Positions 12,720 through 24,459 of a DNA stretch of 64,000 nucleotides are shown piece by piece. The position numbers were made by a program, and so were the translations under genes. Source of the stretch: Isoetes taiwanensis (Eukaryota; Streptophyta; Lycopodiopsida; Isoetales; Isoetaceae). Where the stretch lies: assembly GCA_021234155.1 (NCBI GenBank), contig JAJEKV010000657.1:1-64000 (forward strand), given 5' to 3'. Each line of letters starts with the position of its first letter. Within the stretch, counting starts at the first letter, position 1. The notes beneath the pieces are model-generated. The model saw only the letters and a program-made list of their open reading frames with translations. It was not told where the DNA came from and did no database searches.

Positions 12720-13790
12720 CGTTAATGAATTAAGAGAGTGTAACAACCACATCTTAAGTCGATAGCGAATTGATCTTTTCGACTTACCTTGCGGAGACTC
12801 TTAAGCCGGAGTGGGCTAAAATGGCGAATTATGGTCTCTCTTCCGGCGACTTCAGCTCTGCTATAAGTATTCTGCACTAATTCAACGTACGCCGTGCAAT
12901 TGCTCATGGAGCCTCTGCGTGAGGCCTTATCGACCGATGATGAAACGCCTCGTCGCTGGCATATGCCGATCTCGGTTGCGGAGCTATGCTCGGTCTGGCG
13001 AGAGTCCGCATAGGGTTCATTACGGGAGAGCCGCTGCTTTGTCTCAACCCTGGTTGAAGGGCTCTCAATTGTGGTGGCTCTCTTCAAAAGCGACCTGAAC
13101 TTTAGCATCCGCGGTGGCCGTAGCCTCGACCTTTCGATTGAAGAAGAGGGAGATGGTTACCATTGTCTCTTCCCTCAACTGCGTTGCTTTTCGGTGTCAT
13201 GGTTTCAATGGCGGTGGACATGGAATCCATGCGGGCCTCCATGTCGGCAAGACTCTTCTTGTCCTTACGCCTTCGAGAGTGCACTGAAGGCCATCTTCTA
13301 GGTCTTTGTATCGCGGGTCTCCATGCGGAGCTCTTATTTGTTTTCGTTAACCGACTACTTCTTGAGCAATTTGGGTGCGGAGGCTTTGCATTTCCTCGCC
13401 AAGCAAGCAATTCGAGCTTTGTTGCCCGCCATTGCTTGAACACGTTTCCGGTGCTCCTCAACTGCTGGTTTGGTGGTGGTGAAGCGGATCTGACTTGCGG
13501 CTAGGCTGAAGTGCTCTGTCATAGGCTGTCGAGCTATATTTGTTGCCGCGGAGACTTTTGCGGCCTTCTCTTTTTAATAATGCCTATCAATTTCTGCCCC
13601 CGGTGTCATGGACGGTCTGCTGATTGGGGATAGCATCTATGTACTCTCCCAATAGAAGTTTTGTTGCCACCTTATCTGCTGGGTAGAGGGGCTGCGTATA
13701 CGCACCATCCACATACATATACGTGGGGTTGGATGAAGGGGCGAGGGGACAGATCGACTCTTCTATCTTTGGGTTGCCATGAATGGGGTG
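12720..13790 (-). pseudogene. LINE family X copy 1 ORF1-like region
   Basis: This lies between the tandem 5' units and ORF2, where ORF1 (the RNA-binding, chaperone-like protein of LINEs) is expected. On the minus strand, pieces such as MEARMDSMSTAIETM and EEMQSLRTQIAQEVV suggest coiled coil. A start MATQ near 13770 is followed by a frameshift and then YMYVDGAYTQPLYPAD. I cannot recognise zinc knuckles or an RRM. Assignment rests mainly on position. Confidence 0.4.
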
Positions 13791-14240
13791 TCACCCTCTG
13801 AGGGCAACATCGAAAGCCTCAAGCACTTTGATCCCGCGCGCGCCTGCGTCGCTACGGGGCAGGTCAGAAAGCTTCCGCGTGTCGAAAGCTGAGCGCGAGG
13901 CTTCCAAGTGCAAACAGAGTCGGGCTCTTTCACCTTCTGAGACCACATGCGAAAGTGTTAAAGTGCATAAATCAGCGCCCGACCTCAAGTTCAACCTGCG
14001 CCACCTTACGGACGCGTGCGCGAATGAAACCTCGTCGCTTCGGGGGCGGGTAGAAGCTTCCCGTGTCTTCGGTAAGGGGCTTCCCAAGTGCAAGAAGCAA
14101 GTCGCGAGGGCTCTTTCACCTTCTGGACACTTGTCTAAAAGTGTTCAAGTGCATAAATCAAGTGCGACCTCAGGGGTTCGGCCCTGCTTGCCACCTTCAC
14201 CGGACACTTATAAAATGAAAGCAAAGCAATGGCTTTCCCT
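13790..14240 (-). repeat. LINE 5' tandem units, type B (2 copies, ~186 bp)
   Basis: Read on the plus strand, cgtcgct(a/t)cggggc..gg at 13847 recurs at 14033. Both are followed by gcttcccaagtgcaa or gcttccaagtgcaa, then gggctctttcaccttct, then aaagtgtt(a/c)aagtgcataaatca. The pair sits between the ORF1-like region and the type A units and probably belongs to the element's promoter or 5' UTR. Confidence 0.65.
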
Positions 14241-14499
14241 CTTCTGAGGCGCCCATCTGCAAGGCTTTAGCATGTAAATGTTTTAATCAGGTGATTGGAT
14301 GGTATCACACCCTTTGAATCGCCTTAAAATCGGGTTGCAAAAAAGCGGATGTTTTCTCCTCTCTCAGATCTTAAACAAATTGGATAAACCATATGTCTTT
14401 AGAATCATCATAGAACAAGCATTCTAATGATATGCATTGCTCCCAAAGCAGAGCTGATCAATAGATATGAAAAGTATATAGTCTTTGAAAAATAGAACA

Positions 14500-15240
14500 A
14501 TGAAACCCTAAATCGCACTGAAAATCTGTTGTTTTCCTCTGAAATCCTGTTCAAACATCGGCAACATAAAATATCTTTGAAATAACTTCGAGAGAGCTCT
14601 CTCCAAAGATATAAATTTAAGTGAAACAAAGTCACAAAGAAATAGATATGAACAAAATGTAATATGAACCACAAAGCGGTGGTGCAGGCTGAAAATCTGT
14701 GTTTTGCTATGGAAACACCATTCAAACACAATGCAAATCACATACCTTTAGAAAGATCTCTAAAGGAGCTTTCCAGCGATAAATTTCAGGCTGAAGCGGG
14801 TTAAAATTCCCCAAATATGATAAAAATATGTGGACAATACCGAGCGCCGGGGTTTTGTGCCCTCAATTTGCAGCCGAAAATCTGAGTTTTTGCTGAGGAA
14901 ATAGTATTAAAACACATACTGATTACATACCAATAGGAAGAAATCTGGGATGGCTTCTAGCGCAATAAATTTCAGGCTGAAGCGAGTTTCGATCTCCGGA
15001 TATGATCAAAAGTGGGCAGCACCACCAACACTTGGCGGGTTTTAGGGCCCCCAATTTACAGCCAAAATCTGTGTTTCTGATACAGAATAATTAGTGAAAC
15101 ATATACAAATCACATACCAAACGAAAGAGCTGCGAGATGGCTTTCCAGCGCCAACAAATTTCGGTGAAAGCGGACTTCGGATCTCGGTTATGATTGATGT
15201 GGCCAGGCTTTCGGTAGCCTAGGGTGTGAGCGCCTACACC
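14500..15240 (-). repeat. LINE 5' tandem units, type A (4 copies, ~171-188 bp)
   Basis: The phrase aaaatctg(t/a)g.tttt, followed by aca(a)atca(c)atacc and then aggctga..gcg..tt, recurs with starts near 14520, 14691, 14876 and 15064. The units are diverged. Complementary-sense phrases resembling the units upstream of the plus-strand copy (gctcaaatctgcactttt, gctttcca) suggest the two LINE copies share this 5' architecture. Confidence 0.65.
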
Positions 15241-18196
15241 TTCAAACTGGGTGGCGAGATAACAAGTTTCCCAAAGTTTGCATAGCTTCACGTTGCCAGA
15301 TGTTATGCATTTGACTACATGCATTAGTAAGGTGTTTGTAAGGCTTATGCCCTTTTTAGTCCCTTCGTCTTGCTCGACAACCATACATGGCTCATATGGT
15401 TGAAAATATGCTTATTTTCAAAATGAAATTATGGATCACGACAAAGCCACGCGAAGATTTATCTTTATCACTTTCGCTCTCTCAGAGTACGCGGCTTGGA
15501 AGTATCCCCATTTGCTTATTCATCTAAGCACTATACATTTATTGGTCACTTCCACAAAGAAGACCATTGTATCTTCCCAACAAACTCACAGATTTTCATA
15601 GCTCACTAATTCCGTCCATGTTAGCCGACCTCCTCGTCCATGTTAGCCCCACATTTACGTGGTTTGTTAAAAAGCGTCATAGACAAAAGCTGTTGTTGTT
15701 GTGAAAGGAAAGGATTAAGAGCAAAGGAAGCAACCATACTATATAGTCGGGGCATGAAATCGTTTACTTACATTAATGGACATAAAAAAAGCGACTGAAT
15801 TAATTATCGGTTTTGTTTTACGTCTTGCTAAAACTTTTGAAGAGCATGTAATAATTATGCTAAGCAGACAAAATCATAGAGAGAAGATTAGGGCATACAG
15901 GGCATTTCTCAATCATGTTTTATTTGGATGTTCAAAATGTAAAAAAAATATGCAAATTGTTGCCTTCAAAAAGGATGTGATACAAAATCTGGCATAAGTC
16001 CATATATCACGAAAAACATAGAATGCATAGTACATTATTACATTGCTTACAATATCTTGCAAAATAACCATTTTATGCGTCCATCATCTAAACCCGGAAA
16101 AGCGGTCAAAATCTTTAGGCATAGGAAAATTTTCCTTCCTTGAATGCGCAAAGCAAGCTATGTCCTCTTTCCATGTACCAATACATGTGTACATTAGGTC
16201 ATCACTATTCGTACTTGATTGGTCTCACCATTTCTCACAAGCAATAATAGTTTGTCCTCTCGAGAACAATTAACCCAAAGCTGGAAAGGGATTCAAGTTC
16301 CTTACATGCGCTCTTAAGCGGATAATATACTAAAAAAAAAGCGGTGAAATTTCTTTGACTATTGAGGTTGTATACTACCCACAATTTAGAAAACCTACTT
16401 GCTAAAATCTAGTTCAATATCAAAGATCAATCCTTTGTCCGGTATCCCATTCATCGAGCCATACTTGTCTTGAAAATACTTGCATTTTGAAAAAAAAAGA
16501 CAAAGCAATGGAATAATAAAGCAAGAGGGGAAAATTGCATGATAAATGTGTCCACTGGATAGGAGGTTAACGCAAATTATATGAATTTGGAAATATCAAA
16601 AGCTTGCTTCATTTTACCAGACCTCTAGGGTAACATGCACTATACATCATGCTATAATTCCATTGTTTGCATTTTCCTTAGGTACTATGCCCAAAGGTGC
16701 GTAGAAGCGGTATCAGTAAAGGGAAGCAGGAACCGACTTAGGATGTTGACTTTGATATAGACAAATCCTTCTATTTTAGTGCCTTGCAAATATGTAACTT
16801 GTATGAGTAGGATACAATAATGTTCAACAAGCTTATACAAGGTAGGATTTGCATCTTGATGATCAGACTCAGAGCAAGATTAGACTCGTCCTAAAGTAAA
16901 AGGTGATGGCTTGCAATCTGCCATATGAGCTTTCTAGAATTTCTCAAATATACTTACGCTTAATGCGATGTAATAGAAGTTTGCCAAAATCAAGATCTAA
17001 ACAATAGGGTGTAAAACCCATATCACAACCTAATAAGCAAAGTCCTTTGTGTGAACAATAAAAGGCGGCGGCATTCCCTGTATGTAATAATTGTAGGATG
17101 CGAGAGGTCTTTGATAACCCATCCTTAAATAGTTAGCGGTTGTTAAAAACGTTTTCTAAAAGGTGAAGGCAAAGCTTATAGGTTGAACATACTTAAAATG
17201 TTATCAATCTTGGACCTCCTCTTACAAGGATATGTTCCATATTCTACAATTGAGCTTGAGAGAGAAGGCGAAGCATCGAAATACTCTAATCGAGGAGAAA
17301 AATGAAAAGCGTGATTGACCTTTTACTTAGCTTCAAGGTCCGAGCTTTCTTGTCATCAATAACCTCCAGTCATGTTCATCACAAGGTTCGGATACATCTT
17401 TCACGCACATCAATATAGGCAAACAATTTTCTGTCATAGAAAGTCATACATGATCCTCAAGCTTCAAGTCTAGATAAACTTTCTTTTAAAAATTCCATAT
17501 TGAATGGAAATTTGTTTGAGGGTGACCCTAGTCCAAAAGCAGAAAGCTTAGAAAGCTGTGAAAGAAATAAGTGGAATTCCCTAGCAGCGGGAAGGGATTA
17601 AATCTTCCTATTCTCCTATATGCACTATTTTTTTATCTGTAGAGCTTGGATGAGGTAAGCTGTAAATAAGCTCCTTCTTATAAAATAGCTCCATGTTAAT
17701 GGCTTGGGATCTGGACGCGGTGTAGATTGAGGCCTCCTCAGAAGACATCCCATCCAGACCCACAATCTTTCTTTCCTTTTTTTTTTTTTTTTGGAGAAAT
17801 TGTGGAACGCTGGGATACATTCCATATGAAACAACCAACAAAAGGGGTCTACGAAATGCATCTCGGATGATCAAATTGTCAAAACATAGAAATACCAACA
17901 AAGTACATTGTAGAAATTATCATAAGACAATTTGATATCGATAAGAAAATAGGAAAAGGTTCTATGGGGCCATTTTTTAATTATGGAAAGTCAACGGTAG
18001 AGAAGGGGGATATCACTTAGTGTATAAAGGGATCATGTCGCGAGGAAGGGGTCATAAAAACCCGCCATTATCACGCTTTTTTAAGGTCTAAAAACCCCCT
18101 TTAAGGTATGAAATACATCACTAGAGATTGGATTTTTTAAGGTCTAAAGAACCCCTTCCGATGCGTGTTCGTGCGGCTTTTGGGATAAAAAAACCC
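15241..18196. other. Unassigned, no convincing gene
   Basis: About 3 kb of AT-rich sequence with frames under 100 codons. A 73-codon plus frame at 15776-15997 and a 97-codon minus frame at 17608-17901 (built over an 18-base T-run at 17776) show no motif. I looked for copia or gypsy reverse-transcriptase motifs here and found none. Confidence 0.35.
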
Positions 18197-18263
18197 TTAT
18201 CGTCCACTCCGTGGTATATCGACCTACACTATGTGAATCCCGGGCGGAAGAAGGCGGCCCGAC
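18197..18263 (-). mobile_element. LINE family X 3'-tail fragment
   Basis: On the minus strand this 67-nt stretch reads TTGTCGGGCCGCCTTC...CGGGATTCACATAG..., then GTGGACGATAA. It aligns with the 3' tails of the two longer LINE copies, which end GGGTCCCATAG..CCGATTGGTCTC.GTGGACGATAA. It starts only a few bases after the cyclophilin stop codon, on the same strand. Confidence 0.65.
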
Positions 18264-18266
18264 AAG

Positions 18267-20024
18267 CTAAAGCGGCGAATCTGGCAAGATAACCCCAGGG
18301 CTTGGAGGGTTTTGCCACAGGCTACCAAGCGCTTCAATGGCCTTAACCACATTCATGCCTTCAACAACCTTCCCAAACACAACATGCTTACCATCAAGCC
18401 GAGGGGGCAAGGCGGTGCGGCTCCACAAGCTTCTTATCCTCAAACTTGCTATTTGGGAAGGCTAGATCTCATGCTGTCATGAGGGGCTAAAACAAAGGTA
18501 CCGACATATCTAAGAACACGAAATACAAGACTTTGTATTTAGCAAATATTTTGTGCAACATTCTTTCCAACAATGATAAATATACATCTCGGGTATCCCT
18601 TGTGAAGGGTCTTCATTAATAGCTGGTGTCTCATATATTGCCGCGATAACGGTGGCATATTTCAGTATTGAGGGTATCCCCTTTGTGAAGGGTCTTCATT
18701 AATAGCTGGTGTCTCATATATTACCCGCGATAACGGGGCATATTTCGGTATACGTAGGCGTAGGTAGTACTGCACCATGAGCGGAATTACCAAGATTTAG
18801 TCATGCATAACATTACATGTTGCCATATATGGCGAACGATCATCGGTTTATAATACAATCTTTTTAATTCCAAAGGTGAAGGAACATGCGGCGGTGGTTC
18901 AACATGATTTCTCCCTCCTTTGGCTTCTTCTCCATAGCATCATATACACAAATTTGAGGATTGATTTTCCTCGAAAAAATTTGCGCCCGCATGTAATCTT
19001 TCCTATCAAGGCATAAGCGAACGACGCATATGAAATAATTTGGGGTGCATATTGAAATGAAATAATTGATGCAAATAACAATCCTAATACTCTCATAAAT
19101 CCACTCTTATGAACATATCGGATACATACTTGTTCAAGGATAAATGCAATTTTCAAGGTCTTAGCCATTGCTCCAAAAGTTTCAACTGCAAAAGCGATTA
19201 CCAATCAGGCACCATCTAAAGCTTTTCCAACCTAGACAACAATTTTCTTCAATAAAAACGGCATCACGATCTTGGCAATGCTCCTTATTATAAAGCGACA
19301 TCTTTGCTTGTTTTTACGTGCATTCCATGGTATTATGCAAAAACACTTACGGCAACTTCTGCATCAACAAAGCGACCTGCGCAATTAAGCCTGTTCTTCC
19401 TTGATCTTGGCACCCATTCTATTTCCACATATATCTATACCCGGTCGCGGTCGGCAACTTCAGAAGTAGATTCTCTCTGGGGTGTGTACTTTTACCTTTC
19501 GGTGAAACATTATTGCGAGTCTTAATTGGGTCCATTTGTTGTTCAAGGTCGGGGAGCCTCATCAACATCTTTGCATTGCTTGTTGAACCATGGATGTAGC
19601 ACTGCGACCAAAGCGATGCATTACCGGTAAGCAATTTAAGATTTTTATGTTGGGGCAAAATCTAAAAGATGGCTAAAAAAGCGCCTCCATTATTTCTTGA
19701 ATATACTTAATAATCTAACTTTGTTTAAAGCTGACCCGACACTTGAGAGAAGCACAATTTGGCACTATATATGGACTCACCACGGTGCCATCACCCATGG
19801 TAAAATCTCCTCCTTGGCACATGAATTGGGGATGACCCGGTGGAAGGATGAACCCTTGTAATGTAGTGGCACACGGACCTTCCCACTCCCTTCTCTCGAT
19901 TGCAAAGTGCCACGGAATTCTCTGCCCGGTTAGGTGGCGTGGTATGCGCACATCGGTTCCATCACAACTTCGGCTGCTTTAGATCCTCAATTGCGGCGTC
20001 AAAGAAAACTTTTGGATTTGCCAT
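18267..20024 (-). pseudogene. Cytosolic-type cyclophilin (peptidyl-prolyl isomerase) pseudogene
   Basis: Cyclophilins catalyse cis-trans isomerisation of prolyl bonds. On the minus strand the N-terminal piece (20024-19750) reads MANPKVFFD, then frameshifted fragments of the core (REKGVGR, then HPQFMCQGGDFTMGDGT, covering the catalytic FHRVIPxFMCQGGDF region). The C-terminal piece (18460-18267) reads [10 protein letters not shown], skips about 25 codons, then [18 protein letters not shown] and a damaged C-terminus ending in TAG at 18269-18267. The 1.29 kb between the pieces may be an intron or an insertion. Many single-base deletions and one internal deletion mean no functional product is expected. 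The family is about 172 residues and essentially the whole length is represented. Confidence 0.8.
18591..18750 (+). repeat. 81-bp tandem duplication inside the cyclophilin pseudogene
   Basis: gggtatccc...ttgtgaagggtcttcattaatagctggtgtctcatatatt...cgcgataacgg occurs at 18591 and 18672. It lies in the 1.29 kb that separates the two cyclophilin pieces. Confidence 0.8.
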
Positions 20025-20557
20025 GTTTATATGTAGCGGTTGATCGAGAAAAGTACACCTTTCACGGAAGGGAAGGCTCGACTTCATCGCTACTCTGCTG
20101 CCCGCTTCATTGAATGGTGTCGAGCGGCAAAATTCTTCCGCGGTGGTATCTAGAGCATTACGCACCCGTTTCATGAAAAAAACACCAGCGGTTTCTCTAG
20201 CGTGAATGCAAATAGCGACAAAGAAACCCTAAAAAAATTCAGCGAGATTTTGCGCCAGTTATCTAAGCGGCGTCAAAGAAAACTTTTGGATTTTCCATGT
20301 TTATATATATAGCTGGTTGATCGAGAAAAATACACCTTTCTACGGAAGGGAAGGCTTCGACTTCATCGCTACTCTGGCTGCCCGCTTCATTGAATGGTGT
20401 TGAGCGACAAAATTCTTCCGCGGTGGTATCTGAGCATTACGCACCCGTTTCATGAAAAAAACACCGAAAGCGGTTTCTCTAGCGTGAATGCAAATAACGA
20501 CAAAAGAAACCCTAAAAAAATTCAGCGCTTGAGATTTTTGCGCCTGCAGTTATCTAA
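19993..20557 (-). repeat. Tandem duplication of the cyclophilin 5' end
   Basis: Copy 1 (19993-20266) and copy 2 (20267-20557) both hold the start codon region (gtcaaagaaaacttttgga.t.tccatg) plus about 240 bp of upstream sequence with the plant-type 5' UTR phrase TTTTTTTAGGGTTTC. Copy 2 is preserved only as the first dozen codons. The copies differ mostly by short indels. Confidence 0.75.
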
Positions 20558-21682
20558 AACTCCTTTATTACTATATATATAGAATGTTTACCATTTGCCA
20601 ATCAGTGTTCTTTGTGCAACCGTCCTATTAATTCTTTTGAGTAAATCTAAAATGCCCATTATGTTTTACATTTGTGAATTTATGGCTCCTCATATGTGCA
20701 AAGATATTCATTCTTTGTATTTGTCGTAAAGCCTCATTTCCGTGCACTAAGCTTGAGTAAACACCATGGGAATATGGTGGCCTTGGACTCTTCAAACCCC
20801 ATGGATTGTGCTTATAAATGGTTTTTGGATAATTTTGAGATTTAGTAACTATCACAATGGGCCTCCTGATTTCATAGAAAATTTCTAGTCATGTTTTGTA
20901 AATCTGTACCTTTTTGCTAGTAAGAAAGGACGGGAGAAGCAAATGGCAGCCTGAATAGAACGAAACCTGAATAAAATAAATTTCGATGCTCAAACTAGAA
21001 GTTGTTTCTCTTACCAGATTTGCATCTGATCTACTCCACCTTATAGGCCATGTTTCACCCTTTTGGTGTGCCTCTGCATAAAACGATTGACCCAAAAACA
21101 ACATGAAAGAAAAGGACAAATTTGTAGAAGGGACTCTTTGGAATAAACTGCGTTTTTTGTTCTTGAAGACATATAGCATTATGCTTAGAAAAACCACGTT
21201 GTGGCATGAAGTAAAACCTAGGAAGATCTACCACAAAGCTGCTCCAAGAAAAGCATCACACAAATACCAAGAAACGACTTTAGAAGCATGCTGGGTCCTA
21301 TGCAGTCACGGAAAAGCTTCTTCCGCCCCGGATCTGCTTTGCGAAGTGTTGAAAATGGAGAGAGGGGGTCCCTCTCTCATGACCGCCCTAATTTTGCGGT
21401 AGATAGATAGTTCGTAAAGAAATCATTTTGTCCTATATTGTCTTAACAATAGATAAAAAGCACTTCATCACGAATAACACTTCTATATTGTTGGACTATT
21501 ATTATCCCTTGCCTTTACATTCTTTGGATAGTATTGAAAAATTATTTTATATAGCTTTATCACATTTCCTATAGCATTTTCACCATGGACCACTCTCACA
21601 TGCTTATACCGTAACACATTCCCTATGGACCACTCCCTCTTGAGTAGCGTATCTTCCTCATCCTTATCGAAGGCGGCTTGAG
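20558..21682. other. No gene recognised
   Basis: About 1.1 kb between the duplicated cyclophilin 5' end and the plus-strand LINE. Overlapping frames of about 100 codons on opposite strands (20889-21197 -, 21103-21402 +) have no recognisable motif. Confidence 0.35.
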
Positions 21683-22600
21683 AATTTTTGATCGGTCATA
21701 TCTCTCACATCCGGTGTCAGTTTTCATGTGCTTGGGCTTGTTGGAAAGCTGGTTCAAGAGATCTTTCAATGGTGTATGGTACTTGCATGCTTGGCTTTGT
21801 TTTGTGCTCAAATTGGCACTTTTCCGGGCTGTGTGCTAGGGTTTTACGTGGCAAGCGGTAGACGCCGACGGGATTATCTCTCACATCCGGTGTCATTTTT
21901 TCATGTGCTTGGGCTTGTTGGAAAGCTGGTTCAGAGAGCTTTCAAGGTGTATGATACCTGCATACTTGTTTTCGTTTAGTGCTCAAATCTGCTGTTTTTC
22001 GGGCTGTGTGCTAGGGTTTTTGTGGCAGCCCTTTTCTTCCTTCTTTGAGATGTATAGGCGCGATGCCGTTGTTGGCCTTGGCCCGGTGTTGAAAGGTGTG
22101 TGTTGTACTCTTATTGAAGGTTCACGAGAATGTTTTTACTAATTCATACCCTAGTTCGATGGTGTTGTTGATGAAAGTCAGACACCAATATAGGGATTGG
22201 CGTATGTTTTAGTAAGTATTCGATTGGTCTCGATCTTCTTGGCGAATTTTGATCGGTCATATCTCTCACATCCGTGTCAGATTTTCATGTGCTTGGGCTT
22301 GTTGGAAAGATGGTTCAGAGATCTTTCAACGGTGTATGGTACCTGCATGCTTGGCTTTGTTTTCTGTGCTCAAATTGGCACTTTCCGGGCTGTGTGCTAG
22401 GGTTTTACGTGGCAATTGGTAGACACCGACGGTTGTATCTCTCACATCGGTGTCAGATTTTTATGTGCTTGGGCTTGTTGGAAAGCTGGTTCAGAGAGCT
22501 TTCCAACGGTATTATTCTCTTGCATGCTTGTCTTTTGTTTCTGTGCTCAAATCTGCACTTTTCGGGCTGTGTGCTAGGGTTTTGTGGCCCACACCCCAAA
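21683..22600 (+). repeat. LINE copy 2 5' tandem units (~176 bp)
   Basis: The unit tatctctcacatc.ggtgtca...tttcatgtgcttgggcttgttggaaag.tggttca.agag occurs at about 21699, 21874, 22259 and 22436. Units share gctgtgtgctagggtttt near their ends. The spacing is 175-177 bp within each pair, and about 200 bp of unrelated sequence (22030-22240) separates the second and third units. Confidence 0.8.
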
Positions 22601-22683
22601 AGGTCTTTGTGCGGCGTTTTTGAGTCCCCAAATTGGATTCTAAGCACCCTTTCGCAGCCGAGACCCCTCAAACTTTGAAAGTC

Positions 22684-24330
22684 ATGGCCACAGAAGCTGG
22701 GCCAGCGTGCAAAAAAACCAAAGGCCGGGGGGCCGCTGAAAAGCGGTCCCGTCGGCCATCATGGGCCGGGGAGAGTCATCCTCCATGAAGAAGGAGGCTC
22801 GGGCTAAGGCTAAAGGCCCCTCGTGAGAGCCAACCCGGCAGGAAGGGATTGATTACTCAGACCACATAGGAACTCACGCCTCGGCGAGAAGGGTGGAACC
22901 ATGTCAAAGCGGGGTGGAGGCTAGCGGTGCTTCGTATTGAGGCTAGCAGTGCCACTTTGGTGGCATGGCGGTGGAGATGGAGTCCTCGGCATCCCATGTG
23001 CTCAAAAGGCAAATGGTGGTCGAAGAACCATCCGCAGTCCCCGAACCACGCCGTACGCATGTGGAAGATGGCCTTGGCACAGCACGCCCGGCGGCAATAG
23101 GCGAGGCGGGGAGGATTGCGACATGCGTGCGGGCCGCGCTGGGACTTCGTGTTCATCACTCACGGACACCATGACCACAGGAGAGGGGCGGCGCAATGCG
23201 GGAGAGCGATGGTCGCGGTTAATGCGGCCGGTCGGAAGGTGGAGGCTGACCACCACCATGGCACGCGAGGCGTGGCTGCTCTTGCTATGACGACCGCGTA
23301 ACCGGGATCTTGAGTAAGATCCGGGCAAGCCCGGCCCTCGATGCGGGTGTCTTTGGGGCTCGAACCGCTCTACTTTGAGCACAGGCTCGGGGGTTCGCGG
23401 GCAACCATCCATAAACCGAGCGGGGGTCTCTGCTTGGGAGTTCATAGTCGGTGCGGCGGTCTTGGTCCCGTGGGAGATGGCCAGCGGCGGCCGAGCCACA
23501 CCCAGGCTGTGCTCCCGGAGCTTCACCAGGGGGCGAGCAGCGGCTCGAACCGCTACCCGCCCCCGGCCTCCCGCAGCCGGCCCGGCTAGGCCCCCCTTTC
23601 AGCGCCCCGCGCACCGGCCACTCCACGCCCCGGCCACCTCCACCACCCCCGGCGGGACGGCCCCTCGCCCACCTTTGCCCCAGCCCTTGGTATGAGAACT
23701 CGAGGCCTTGTTGGAGAGGCCCTATCTGGTAGTTCGAGGCATGCTTAGGAAACGAGGGGAAGTCTGCGCCCACAACATCGAACACATTCTCGATCCGGAT
23801 GACATTCGGGGCCGATTCACATTCTCGGCGGCCCGTCATGGGGCTGGCGCCCGAGGCCATTGACGCATTGTCATATTCGCGGTTGCGGATGCAGTGCGTG
23901 ATGCCATCTGGGCGCCCGGGGGTAGGATGGGATGGAAGGGATCCACATGCGTGGCCACCGGGACCTCGCGGGGTGGCAGCGGCGGAATGCACATTTTCCG
24001 ACTTGATTCACACTCAGGCTATTGAACCACCGAGCCCAACGTCTTGTGAGACCGTGGCCTAGGATGCACTTTTCCTACCCGGCCCCCTTCTCCTGCTGCG
24101 GACCCGGCCCCAACCCATGCTCCCCTCGTGGCCGCCTTCAGCTTCTCCACCCGCAGCCCCCGCTCCATCTCCTTCTCCGGCCTCTGCTCCCGTCCTCCCC
24201 CATGCCTTCTACGCCCACATCTTTGCCTCGCTCCATCTACTTCTCCCTCACCCTCTGCTTCGTGCCTCCCGGGTGCGGTACCATCCATGGACAAATAGGA
24301 ATTGTGCCGAGGGTGGTCCATGGGTGTGAG
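22684..24330 (+). pseudogene. LINE copy 2 ORF1-like region
   Basis: The ATG at 22684 opens MATEAGPACKKTKGRGAAEK and stops after about 34 codons. Continuation requires frameshifts. The following 1.4 kb is GC-rich with basic and proline/serine-rich translations in several frames (for example around 23.45-23.7 kb and 24.06-24.26 kb). No zinc knuckle or RRM motif was readable. The assignment as ORF1 comes from its place between the 5' units and the endonuclease. Confidence 0.4.
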
Positions 24331-24459
24331 GCTTAGTAAAACGTTAAGCTGCCATACCCAAAGATCCCGGGTTCCCGTTGTGAAAGTGGCCATGCAATGT
24401 AAAGTTAGTGGGGGAAGGACCCCTCGGCAATGTAAAGTGGTGGGGCAGGACCCTCAGGT

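Larger units (their letters stand above)
8628..15240 (-). mobile_element. LINE family X, copy 1 (minus strand, decayed full-length)
   Basis: Read on the minus strand, from 5' to 3': tandem ~186-bp units (15.2-14.5 and 14.2-13.8 kb); a coiled-coil-like ORF1 region (13.8-12.7 kb); a poorly readable stretch; an endonuclease remnant (about 11.5-11.2 kb); a reverse transcriptase (10.75-9.9 kb) with LYCCFVDFAKAFDT at 10249-10287 and LIYADDVDLL around 9983-9994; a C-terminal region with GFLPLR..LDRHIVYF at about 9.45 kb; and a 3' tail ending GGTCTCAGTGGACGATAAA at 8.64 kb. Many frameshifts and stops make it inactive. The same 3' tail and C-terminal motifs occur in the plus-strand copy at 21.7-27.9 kb. 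Confidence 0.8.

Noticed and set aside
15241-17900. Copia or gypsy polyprotein
   Set aside because: Both strands were checked for the usual RT, integrase and protease motifs and none was readable.
17608-17901. 97-codon minus-strand protein with poly-Lys
   Set aside because: The frame crosses an 18-base T-run that encodes the lysines. No homology or context supports it.
23285-23992. 235-codon minus-strand gene
   Set aside because: Antisense to the GC-rich ORF1 region of LINE copy 2. High GC alone makes stop-free antisense frames likely, and no motif is seen.
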